Positions 21,047 to 28,037 of a DNA stretch of 64,000 nt are shown in pieces; positions within the stretch are counted from its first letter, which is position 1, and each line of letters opens with the position of its first letter. The stretch is from an uncultured Ferrimonas sp. GTDB taxonomy: Bacteria > Pseudomonadota > Gammaproteobacteria > Enterobacterales > Shewanellaceae. The stretch lies in NCBI RefSeq assembly GCF_947489035.1, contig NZ_CANLCI010000005.1, positions 62,001-126,000 on the forward strand, in the 5' to 3' direction. The translations under genes were made by a program, and so were the position numbers. The notes beneath the pieces are model-generated. The model did no database searches. It saw nothing but the letters and a program-made list of their open reading frames with translations, and was not told the origin of the DNA.

Positions 21047-21078
21047 GGAAAAGGCGGCGCAGATGCGCCGCCTTTTCC
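21047..21078 (-). terminator. Terminator after the lipoprotein gene, upstream of rph
   Basis: Perfect 14-bp stem GGAAAAGGCGGCGC (21047-21060) and GCGCCGCCTTTTCC (21065-21078), loop AGAT. Only a short interrupted U tract follows on the minus strand, but the stem is very stable and lies between the lipoprotein stop and rph. Confidence 0.8.
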
Positions 21079-21096
21079 TGTGCAAAACTTACCGGA

Positions 21097-21870
21097 TCAA
21101 AGCTTCTTTTTCGCTTCGGTTTCGGCGATTTCTGCTACGGGTTGCGCTTCCGTTTGCAGCCGCTGCAGTTCGGTTAAATTAGCCGAAACCGCGCCGCCGC
21201 TATTATCCGCACCGGCAAAAACATTGGCCCAAACCACATCGCCGCTGTCGCCATCAATCAGCGCCGCTTCCACGCTTTCGCCGCTCATCGCCTGCACTGG
21301 CACCACAGCCCCTGCGGTCAGCACCCCAACCAAGATCGAGGCCGCCATGTCTTTCGCAACCGAGCCTTTGGATTTCTCCCAGCCGGTGTACTTCAACAAC
21401 AAGATGGCGTCGCTGTTGGTGCTGTGCGCCACCACACTGGCCGCTTCACCAACCGACTGGCGAAAGCTCGCAACCTTTTTCTCATTCACCGCTTTGCCGG
21501 TGTACAAGTTCGCGGCAATGCTTTGGTAGCTTTCACGCAGGTTCGCCACGTCCACATTAAAGTCAGCAAACTGGGCCAGCATGCGTTCGCGCTCAACCAC
21601 GACTGGGGTAAAGCCCCGAGCGGTTAATTTGCTGCTCGCCTCGGCAATCAATTGGCTGCGGATCGCATCTTCTTGGGGGGTAAGGCGTTCGCCTTCGCCG
21701 TCAAAGTTCACCAACTTCATCTCAACCACCGGCGGCACAATGGCGATCCGTTGGTAGTCTTGCGTGTGTTGGGCATGATCTTCGTGCATGCGTACCGACG
21801 TTACCGAACAACCGCTAAGCAGCGCTATCGCCACCAGCGCAGTCAACGCAACGCGCATCTGAGAGAACAT
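21097..21870 (-). CDS. Uncharacterised lipoprotein
   Basis: Lipid-anchored envelope protein of 257 residues with no family I can name. The signal peptide ends in the lipobox LLSG-C (Cys near residue 21), and the residues after it (SVTSVR) contain no Asp at +2, so outer-membrane sorting is likely. The body has a Val-rich YQRIAIVPPVVEMKLV segment and a hydrophobic Gly/Ala stretch (MAASILVGVLTAGAVVPVQAM) near residue 185. The ATG at 21870 has AAGG at good spacing; an ATG two codons earlier does not. It follows the M48 protease gene by 18 bases and probably forms an operon with it. Confidence 0.72.
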   Translation of the reverse strand: MFSQMRVALTALVAIALLSGCSVTSVRMHEDHAQHTQDYQRIAIVPPVVEMKLVNFDGEGERLTPQEDAIRSQLIAEASSKLTARGFTPVVVERERMLAQFADFNVDVANLRESYQSIAANLYTGKAVNEKKVASFRQSVGEAASVVAHSTNSDAILLLKYTGWEKSKGSVAKDMAASILVGVLTAGAVVPVQAMSGESVEAALIDGDSGDVVWANVFAGADNSGGAVSANLTELQRLQTEAQPVAEIAETEAKKKL

Positions 21871-21888
21871 CTTCATCCTTAAATATCC

Positions 21889-23061
21889 TTATAGTTTTTC
21901 TATTAACGTGCGTACATAAGCTTGTTCTGCTGGGCTTTCACTCAGCGTTAAAAAACGTTGGTAGGCGGTTCGCGCCGCGTCGTTATTGCCCAGCAGTCGC
22001 TCCACATCGCCTCGCACTCGCTGGCTGCGGGCATACACTGGACTCTCTGCCCCGACCGCCGTCACGTGCGCTTGGGCTTGCTGCAAATATTGCTCTTTTT
22101 TGGCCTCTATCTGCGCTTGCCAATCCTCTGCATCTTCATCCATTAACCACGCTTTTTCTCGAGCCGCGGGCCGAGGGTATTGCGCCAATCCCAGCCACGC
22201 TTCGGCTTCAAACAGCTCGCGCCACGGTGAAGAAAGCTGAGCCGCATCGCGCAGGGCCGAGAAATACAAACGCCGCTTTAACTTCATGCCGGTGGCTTGC
22301 AGGCGGATCCGCTGCATTTCAGTGTCAAAGCCCTCAGGATTAGGGCTCAGCTCAGCTGGCTTAAGTAATGGCGCTAAGGCCAACACCCGCTCGCTGTTCT
22401 CCGGATGGGTGCGATAAGCAAACCAATCGTCGCGCGGCACTTCGCCGTTATTCAAACGGGCCAACACCTCGGTAATTTGTGGGTGACTAAACCCCGCCCG
22501 CTGCCAGCGCTCCAGTCCGGCTTTATCCGCTTGGAACTCCATCTCTTTGCTGTGGGACGACAACTCTGAAATCGCCGGTAAGTACGCCAAACCGGTGCCA
22601 AAGGTCAGCAGATCAAGAATGTGGGCCGAGACCATGGTTTTGCTGCGCTGGGTACGGGTGATCCGGCCATGCTCTTGCAACACATGCTCAATTTCATGGG
22701 CCAACACAAACGCCAACTCGGCTTCGTTATCGGTGATGGTTAACAGACCCAGCTGGATGTAGATGTCGCCATTAGGGAACGCAAACGCGTTCACCAACGG
22801 GTTGCTGGAAAGAAACAGCTGCAATGAGTACTGCTGCCGCTCCTCCGCAGTGGTTAACCGCTGCATTAACGACTGCAAATAGGCTTGGTAGGTAATGTCT
22901 CGGTAGCGGTGACCCCGATCATTGAGCTCAGCACTGGCTTTGTCCGCCAAGGCAACGGCCTCGGCTTGTTGCTGCGCGATCTTCTCCGCCTTCGTCAGCT
23001 TCGGCGTTGACTGACAGCCACTCAAGCAGAGCGCCAGCAGTAAAAAAAACACCCTCATCAT
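21889..23061 (-). CDS. M48-family metalloprotease lipoprotein
   Basis: Periplasmic zinc protease of the BepA/YfgC and LoiP group, probably in outer-membrane protein quality control. The signal peptide ends in the lipobox LCLSGC (Cys16). The catalytic HEIEH is at residues 122-126, with the third zinc ligand in EMEFQADKAG; just before it, NAFAFPNGDIYIQLGLL is the family's conserved strand. The C-terminal 150 residues are helical and TPR-like (YARSQRVRGDVERLL...AYQRFL). 390 residues is shorter than BepA (about 490). First gene of a two-gene operon with the lipoprotein. Confidence 0.88.
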   Translation of the reverse strand: MMRVFFLLLALCLSGCQSTPKLTKAEKIAQQQAEAVALADKASAELNDRGHRYRDITYQAYLQSLMQRLTTAEERQQYSLQLFLSSNPLVNAFAFPNGDIYIQLGLLTITDNEAELAFVLAHEIEHVLQEHGRITRTQRSKTMVSAHILDLLTFGTGLAYLPAISELSSHSKEMEFQADKAGLERWQRAGFSHPQITEVLARLNNGEVPRDDWFAYRTHPENSERVLALAPLLKPAELSPNPEGFDTEMQRIRLQATGMKLKRRLYFSALRDAAQLSSPWRELFEAEAWLGLAQYPRPAAREKAWLMDEDAEDWQAQIEAKKEQYLQQAQAHVTAVGAESPVYARSQRVRGDVERLLGNNDAARTAYQRFLTLSESPAEQAYVRTLIEKL

Positions 23062-23260
23062 TTGTCCCGCACTTTATTTTTTCAACAAGATAGCGACCAT
23101 TCATTAACAATTGCAATCAAGGCGAGCACTTAATCGCAGCCAAGCCGCTAATTTATCGTTTATTTTTTGATGCCAACCGCGGCGGTTTGGCGCCCCGACT
23201 ACCCCAGCTCGGTTCAGCCCGATATACTCAGGGCATCTTTTTTGCCAGAGCGTATCGACA

Positions 23261-24121
23261 ATGATCCATTCAATGACCGCCTACGGCCGCGGTGAAGTAA
23301 AAGCCGATTGGGGCTCCGCCTCGTGGGAAATTCGCTCCGTAAACCAACGTTACCTTGAAACCTACCTGCGCCTGCCAGAGCAGCTGCGCAGCCTAGAGCC
23401 GGTTTTGCGCGAGCGCCTGCGTAAGCGCTTGGCACGCGGTAAAGTCGAAGTAAACCTGCGTTTTGATCTGGCCCAGAAAACCGACACCCTGCAGATGAAT
23501 CACTCTCTGGCGCAGCAGCTGGTGGATAAAGCCAACGAACTGCACACCATGGCCGGTATCGGCCAGATCCAGTTGGTGGATCTGCTGAAGTGGCCTGGCG
23601 TACTGGAAGGCAGCAGCCAAGATATGGACGAGATCAGCAAAGAGTTGCTGGTTAAGTTTGATGATGTGGTTAGCGAATTTTTAGCCGCCCGTGGCCGCGA
23701 AGGCGAAGCACTGGAAACCATGATCCAGCAGCGTCTTGATGCGATCACTACTCAAGCCGCCTACGTGCGCGAACGGATGCCCGAAGTGATGGCATGGCAG
23801 CGTCAGCGCCTGACCGACAAATTGGCGGAAGTAAAAGACAGCCTCGATCCGGCTCGCATAGAACAAGAGATGATTTTACTGGCGCAAAAGTTAGACGTAG
23901 CGGAAGAGCTCGACCGCCTCGACGCCCACGTTACTGAAACCAAAAAAGTGCTGAAAAAAGGCGGCGCCTGTGGCCGTCGTTTGGACTTTATGATGCAAGA
24001 GTTCAACCGCGAAGCGAACACCTTAGCGTCCAAATCCATCAGCGCCGACATCACCGCCGCCGCGGTAGAACTGAAAGTACTGATTGAGCAAATGCGCGAG
24101 CAGATCCAGAACATCGAGTGA
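23261..24121 (+). CDS. yicC: YicC-family endoribonuclease-like protein
   Basis: Conserved stress-linked protein of the YicC/YloC family; Escherichia coli YicC has been reported as an endoribonuclease. N-terminal MIHSMTAYGRGE and RSVNQRYLE are family hallmarks; the C-terminal DUF1732 domain has EEMILLAQKLDVAEELDRL-like spacing (EQEMILLAQKLDVAEELDRL) and LDFMMQEFNREANTLASKS. 286 residues is standard. The last seven codons lie in a 21-bp segment repeated at 27834-27854, so this 3' end is an integration site and the final residues plus stop are supplied by the inserted element. Confidence 0.95.
   Translation: MIHSMTAYGRGEVKADWGSASWEIRSVNQRYLETYLRLPEQLRSLEPVLRERLRKRLARGKVEVNLRFDLAQKTDTLQMNHSLAQQLVDKANELHTMAGIGQIQLVDLLKWPGVLEGSSQDMDEISKELLVKFDDVVSEFLAARGREGEALETMIQQRLDAITTQAAYVRERMPEVMAWQRQRLTDKLAEVKDSLDPARIEQEMILLAQKLDVAEELDRLDAHVTETKKVLKKGGACGRRLDFMMQEFNREANTLASKSISADITAAAVELKVLIEQMREQIQNIE
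24099..24119 (+). repeat. attL-like direct repeat at the 3' end of yicC
   Basis: AGCAGATCCA-G-AACATCGAGT, identical to 27834-27854 except one base (G at 24109, A at 27844). It encodes the last residues of YicC. The second copy lies 3.7 kb away, just before a terminator that fits the ancestral yicC end. This is the signature of tyrosine-recombinase integration; Vibrio mobilizable genomic islands are known to integrate in the 3' end of yicC. Confidence 0.85.
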
Positions 24122-24157
24122 TGTTCGCCAGCGCCAGAATGTTGTAACAAGTCACTG

Positions 24158-24186
24158 AAAGCCATCATTTTTTGATGGCTTTATTG
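24158..24186 (+). terminator. Terminator after yicC, inside the element
   Basis: Stem AAAGCCATCA (24158-24167) and TGATGGCTTT (24173-24182), loop TTTTT, then ATTG. It lies downstream of the left repeat, so it is element-borne and replaces the original yicC terminator now at 27878-27904. Confidence 0.8.
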
Positions 24187-24230
24187 TTTGTGATTGTTCG
24201 TAAGTTATTGCTACAGTCAGGCAATAAACA

Positions 24231-24285
24231 GTGACTAGAACCATATCTGAGCGCAGCACAAAGAAAGTTTCGCAGCTCTAGTCAC
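24231..24285. repeat. Spaced inverted repeat near attL
   Basis: Arms GTGACTAGA (24231-24239) and TCTAGTCAC (24277-24285), 37 bases apart, with a further partial copy at 24287-24294 (AGTCTAGG). Position between attL and the integrase remnant fits arm-type integrase or excisionase sites, or an operator. Confidence 0.5.
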
Positions 24286-24302
24286 AAGTCTAGGGATGAC
24301 TT

Positions 24303-24425
24303 ATGAACGACAAGCAGATAAAGGCTTTCTTAAGGTCTGGCGAGTGTGTAAGGAAACGAGTAGGCAACTGTCTGAATCACCTACAGAGCGCCCCTATGCA
24401 TAGCCTAATTGATCCTTGCACATAA
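24303..24425 (+). pseudogene. 5' remnant of a tyrosine integrase gene
   Basis: A 40-codon frame beginning MNDKQIKAFLRSGECVRKRV. The first dozen residues are the typical opening of P4/MGI-type integrases (xNDKQIKAxxxxGE...), after which similarity is lost and the frame stops at 24423. It sits directly inside attL and points into the element, as expected for an island integrase. The remaining 350-odd codons are missing, presumably deleted when the HNH cassette arrived or afterwards. Identification is by motif memory, not alignment. Confidence 0.6.
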
Positions 24426-24440
24426 ACGGACGAAGATACC

Positions 24441-24458
24441 CCCTCAGTTAAGTGAGGG
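24441..24458 (+). promoter_or_regulatory. Hairpin occluding the Shine-Dalgarno of the HNH gene
   Basis: CCCTCA (24441-24446), loop GTTAAG, TGAGGG (24453-24458). The right arm is the Shine-Dalgarno for the ATG at 24463, so pairing would hide it and hold translation of the nuclease low unless the hairpin opens. Confidence 0.5.
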
Positions 24459-24462
24459 TGCA

Positions 24463-25473
24463 ATGGTTCAAAAACAGTTCGAAGACGCGGATTACTGGAA
24501 AGGGATTATCCTGTTTGGTTTGAATGCTGCCACATATAAAATGGGGCTTGCTCGCACCCTGCTCGATTTTGCAAAGCAAGGTAAGACAACCGTAGATTGG
24601 CATGAACTAGCACATGCCTACTTCGGCCAATACCTAGAAAGACTCAGCAACAATCCAATGCCTCAACAGGCCAATCCATCTCGAATGACGGTTATGGAGC
24701 GTATCGTCAAAGAGCATCGCATCGGCAAGCTAACCCATGCCGAAGCGGTTGAGCGTGTGGCCGAGAAAGCGTTTGATGACGTTATCCCCCGTTTCCAAAC
24801 CATTGGCACTAACAAAGAGTTGGTCAAAGGCCACTTCTACGACTTCCACAAAGGCCAAAAACTAGAGCTCAAAGACTCGTTGCTGGCTTTTGACCACAAC
24901 CTTATCAATGAGCTCGATAGCGAAATCGTGGCGCGTTGGAGCTTACTGGAAGGAGCCTTCTCAATCAGCCAGAGTCAGTTCCATCTTGCCAACGATATCC
25001 GTGATATCTATCTGGAGGGCGGATACGAGCGGCAAGCCCTTACCTCCAATATCCCGTTCTTAAATGGCTACCAAGGCAACACCTGTTTCTACTGCGGAGA
25101 ACCACTAGGGGATGATATTCACGTTGACCACGTCTTGCCTCGCCAAGTGCTTTGTCATGACGAAATCTGGAATCTGGTGTTGAGTCATGCTGACTGCAAC
25201 CTACTCAAGTCCGACAAGCTAGTAGGCGCTCATTTCATACAGAAGCTGATTGCTCGTAACGAGAATATTATGGGCAGCAATCATCCGTGGAAACAGAAGA
25301 TAGCAACAGCTCTCGGCACGACCCCAACTAGACGAGCCAAGGCACTCACAAAGCACTATGACAACGTAAAGCTCGTGCTCGGCAGCAACTACTGGGGAGG
25401 TAGCGAAAGCTACAACCCAGCAACTGATCCATTCTTCCGTCGATTAATCACCGTATTGAACAACAAATGCTAA
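24463..25473 (+). CDS. HNH endonuclease-domain protein
   Basis: Predicted nuclease of 336 residues. A long N-terminal helical part (1-195), which I do not recognise, is followed by an HNH motif: zinc knuckle C208-x2-C211 (TCFYCGEPL), the ββα core HVDHVLPRQ (H220 to H223), then IWNLVLSHADCNLLKSDK with the conserved Asn and a Cys. The ATG at 24463 with GAGGG ahead is preferred to an upstream frame start at 24409. It is followed 2 bases later by the methyltransferase, so the two are translationally coupled. Standalone HNH proteins with such N-terminal regions are common in phage-defence cassettes; target unknown. Confidence 0.8.
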   Translation: MVQKQFEDADYWKGIILFGLNAATYKMGLARTLLDFAKQGKTTVDWHELAHAYFGQYLERLSNNPMPQQANPSRMTVMERIVKEHRIGKLTHAEAVERVAEKAFDDVIPRFQTIGTNKELVKGHFYDFHKGQKLELKDSLLAFDHNLINELDSEIVARWSLLEGAFSISQSQFHLANDIRDIYLEGGYERQALTSNIPFLNGYQGNTCFYCGEPLGDDIHVDHVLPRQVLCHDEIWNLVLSHADCNLLKSDKLVGAHFIQKLIARNENIMGSNHPWKQKIATALGTTPTRRAKALTKHYDNVKLVLGSNYWGGSESYNPATDPFFRRLITVLNNKC

Positions 25474-25475
25474 CC

Positions 25476-26063
25476 ATGACCACCAACTTCTACGATGAAA
25501 ACGCCGCCAGTTTCTTTGAAAATACGGTCAATGTAGATATGTCCGCCCTTTACCAGAGGTTCACCAAGCACTTGCCTAAAGGTGCTCGCCTACTGGATGC
25601 TGGGGGCGGCTCCGGTCGCGATAGCAAAGCATTCTTAGAGATGGGCTACGAAGTTGATGCTCTAGATGCATCTCCCAAGATGGTTGAGATGGCTACGGAG
25701 CTAACTGGACTACCCGTTCAGCTCAAGCTGTTTAATGAGATCTACAGCCAAGAAGAATATGACGGGATCTGGACATGCGCATCTCTACTCCATGTGCCAC
25801 ATGCCGAACTGGCAGCTTCACTCGAACGCCTAGCCACAGCTCTAAAGCCCCAAGGTATCTGGTACGTGTCCTTCAAGTATGGCGAATCAGAGCGATTCAA
25901 AGATGGGCGTCACTTCACTGATCTTAATGAGGGTATGCTGGCAGACTTAATCCAGCCCCTAGAAGACTTAGAGCTAATCGAATTCTGGGTAACCGAAGAT
26001 GCCCGTCCAGACAGAACGGAGCAATGGCTGAATGCAATACTCAAGAAAGACAGTTTCAGCTAG
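25476..26063 (+). CDS. Class I SAM-dependent methyltransferase
   Basis: 195-residue methyltransferase of the small-molecule or protein type (Methyltransf_11/25-like). Motif I is LLDAGGGSGRDSKAFLEMGY, followed by the acidic VDALDASPKMVEMA and GIWTCASLLHVPHAEL (motif IV region). No DPPY, NPPY or PC motif of DNA methyltransferases is present, so it is not a classical restriction-modification partner. The start at 25476 (MTTNFYDENAASFFE) fits the family; an ATG at 25467 overlaps the HNH stop. It sits between two nuclease-like genes with almost no gaps. Confidence 0.85.
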   Translation: MTTNFYDENAASFFENTVNVDMSALYQRFTKHLPKGARLLDAGGGSGRDSKAFLEMGYEVDALDASPKMVEMATELTGLPVQLKLFNEIYSQEEYDGIWTCASLLHVPHAELAASLERLATALKPQGIWYVSFKYGESERFKDGRHFTDLNEGMLADLIQPLEDLELIEFWVTEDARPDRTEQWLNAILKKDSFS

Positions 26064-26085
26064 CAATGCTAGATAAGGGATGACC

Positions 26086-27654
26086 ATGAGCTATCAAACA
26101 AGAGCAGCAAGCATAATTGATGACTTAGGAAGATATACTGATATTTCTTTTGTCAATGCCGCATTTAACTATTTATCATCAAAGACAGAACATCCCGCAT
26201 CTAGTATGCCGTGGGTTATATTGCTTGCCTTAAAGTGGAAATTCACCTCACAAAAAAAACAATCGCAAACAGAAATTACGACTGATGAATTCAGACGAAT
26301 CATTAACAAAATATGGAATTTGCAGTCACATGCCCTGAAGTTAAATAGAGGCGACGATGCTTTATTTTCGATAAAGCCGTTTTTGAGACAACAGTTATCT
26401 TACCAGCAGACTAAAGAAATGTACTTGTCTCAGCTTTGCCGTCAGCACATATGGTTTAACGACAACGAAATCCTAAATGAAAAATTTACCTCGATATCTG
26501 GCGTCTCCATAGATGACTATATAAAAATATCCTTTTTGTTAATAATATGGATTAATCAAAACGAGCAGAAAGAATCCTCCCATGTATCTATAGGAGACAT
26601 TCTAATTAGATTAAGCCCTCACTATTGCAATGACAAGATATCTTCTTACCTCAAGTTCATTGGTATGCCATTAGAGGGCTGCGAGGATTTTTTTGAAAGA
26701 TACAAACAAGCTCATCATCCAAGGTGGGAGTACTTTGAAGACAGTCCTTTAGCTCTCAAGCCCTTCATCTATAGCAATCATCATGCGATCACATTTAGTC
26801 GTAATGTTTTTTCTCTTGGGGTAGCCAATCTACTAGTTAACACCCTGAAGTATGAGATGAATGAGGATTTCAAGACGGAGTTTGGCAGCGCTCTAGAAGT
26901 TTATGTCGATAATTTATTTAATATTCATAATTTAAGTTACATTATCGAAAAGGATATAATTAATAAGTACCGCTCAAACTCAACTAGTGGAAAAGTGGTT
27001 GATTTTATAATCAATGAACCTAATGGCCATGTTTTTATAGACTCAAAAGCAATTGAACCTACTATCTTGATCAAAACAACAGACAATAAAAAAGATGTTG
27101 AAGATAGACTAAAAGGTAGTTTCATCAAGGGAATAATCCAAGCGCAGGAATGTGCATCAAAAATGTCAGAATTAGTAACCCTTAATGCTAACATATACTC
27201 AATAATAGTAACCCATCAAAATTTCATGATCTGTACAGCACGAGATTTAGACGGAAGCATAAACAGTGATCTGGAAAATCTCATCCTCGACGAAACATGC
27301 CACATGCCTATTAGCTTAGACCGTGTATTTTATGCATCAATATCGGAATTAGAACATCTATTGGATATCGCAAAAGCCACCAACAAAAGCATTTCTGAAA
27401 TACTTGATGAAGTTTCAACAATGTCTAAAGATAAATTTGGCTCAAGAGGTGATTTAAGCAGCTATCTTGTAGAGTTGTACCCGAATAAAAAATCTCCTCA
27501 GCTGACACCTATAAATTCAGTGTCAGATGTTATCTTTGATGAAATAAAGCTGCAGTTTAAGCAGAGCGAAAAACTTTGGAATGGTCAGGTATATGAGTTT
27601 TTGAGCCTTTACTCTGATGTGCACAAAGCCATCCAACATGAATGCCACCCATGA
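26086..27654 (+). CDS. Large uncharacterised protein with PD-(D/E)xK-like nuclease motif
   Basis: 522 residues, no family recognised. The first 230 residues are helical and rich in Trp, Tyr and Ile. Around 300-325 a possible restriction-endonuclease-like core is visible: KVVDFIINEPNGHVFIDSKA, giving D306 and D319-x-K321 on adjacent strands, with an acidic helix before (EFGSALEVYVDNLF) and GIIQAQECASK after it, the order expected of the PD-(D/E)xK fold. The remaining 200 residues are helical. Composition is clearly more AT-rich than its two partners and the chromosome, so it may have a separate origin. The ATG at 26086 has AAGG at good spacing. Third and last gene of the cassette. Confidence 0.65.
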   Translation: MSYQTRAASIIDDLGRYTDISFVNAAFNYLSSKTEHPASSMPWVILLALKWKFTSQKKQSQTEITTDEFRRIINKIWNLQSHALKLNRGDDALFSIKPFLRQQLSYQQTKEMYLSQLCRQHIWFNDNEILNEKFTSISGVSIDDYIKISFLLIIWINQNEQKESSHVSIGDILIRLSPHYCNDKISSYLKFIGMPLEGCEDFFERYKQAHHPRWEYFEDSPLALKPFIYSNHHAITFSRNVFSLGVANLLVNTLKYEMNEDFKTEFGSALEVYVDNLFNIHNLSYIIEKDIINKYRSNSTSGKVVDFIINEPNGHVFIDSKAIEPTILIKTTDNKKDVEDRLKGSFIKGIIQAQECASKMSELVTLNANIYSIIVTHQNFMICTARDLDGSINSDLENLILDETCHMPISLDRVFYASISELEHLLDIAKATNKSISEILDEVSTMSKDKFGSRGDLSSYLVELYPNKKSPQLTPINSVSDVIFDEIKLQFKQSEKLWNGQVYEFLSLYSDVHKAIQHECHP

Positions 27655-27856
27655 CCTTCCAGCACTCAAGATTAGTGCTGATGAAAATGCAGTCTGTGAG
27701 CTTAGCATGAGTGCCCAAGGGCATGTGGACTCACTACACTTGTGGTTACTAAATGGGTTACTGGAAGTCACCTTAACAATCCAAATCACCGCCAAAAGCA
27801 CGTTAAACAACGCGAAAATCAAGCTACCCCATAAGCAGATCCAAAACATCGAGTAA
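27638..27856 (+). CDS. Short ORF ending in the right att repeat
   Basis: 72 residues, doubtful. It overlaps the end of the large nuclease-like gene by 17 bases and terminates in the same residues as YicC (QIQNIE, stop TAA) because its 3' end is the right att copy. The middle (CELSMSAQGHVDSLHLWLLNGL) resembles nothing I know. It may be chance coding, since the att core keeps an open frame. Confidence 0.3.
   Translation: MNATHDLPALKISADENAVCELSMSAQGHVDSLHLWLLNGLLEVTLTIQITAKSTLNNAKIKLPHKQIQNIE
27834..27854 (+). repeat. attR-like direct repeat
   Basis: AGCAGATCCA-A-AACATCGAGT, one mismatch to 24099-24119. Followed at once by AACC and the terminator at 27878, which is the likely ancestral yicC 3' flank. 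Confidence 0.85.
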
Positions 27857-27877
27857 CCCCGCTTTCGCACAGCACTA

Positions 27878-27904
27878 AGCCCTGTTATCCAACGGGGCTT
27901 TTTA
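27878..27904 (+). terminator. Displaced ancestral yicC terminator
   Basis: Stem AGCCCTGTT (27878-27886) and AACGGGGCT (27891-27899, one G-U pair), loop ATCC, then TTTTTA. It begins 21 bases after the TAA of the right repeat, the position expected for a terminator of the uninterrupted yicC. Confidence 0.8.
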
Positions 27905-28037
27905 TTGCCTGCGCGTTAGGAAAACACTAACACCTTGCTGCGATTGGCCCTTTTGTTGCGCTGCCGTTTGGCCAGCGGATCCAGATTGAGTAAGGTGGGC
28001 AGACAGCGTAACCCTTTCAATTAATATCGAGATCCTT

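Larger units (their letters stand above)
24104..27854. mobile_element. Integrated element (yicC genomic island), decayed integrase
   Basis: About 3.74 kb between the two att-like repeats. Contents in order: terminator hairpin, inverted-repeat region, 5' remnant of a P4/MGI-type integrase, HNH nuclease gene, SAM methyltransferase gene, large AT-rich nuclease-like gene, short ORF running into the right repeat. All genes point away from yicC. Gene order around it (rph-yicC to the left, rmuC to the right) is chromosomal. The target site matches that of SXT-mobilised islands (MGIs) of Vibrio; with only the integrase start left, the element is probably fixed. Confidence 0.8.

Noticed and set aside
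24409..24462. Extended start of the HNH gene
   Set aside because: The extra 18 codons overlap the tail of the integrase remnant and the hairpin; the ATG at 24463 has the only good Shine-Dalgarno.
25476..26063. Reading the HNH-methyltransferase pair as a classical restriction-modification system
   Set aside because: The methyltransferase lacks the DPPY/NPPY or Pro-Cys motifs and a target-recognition domain of DNA methylases.
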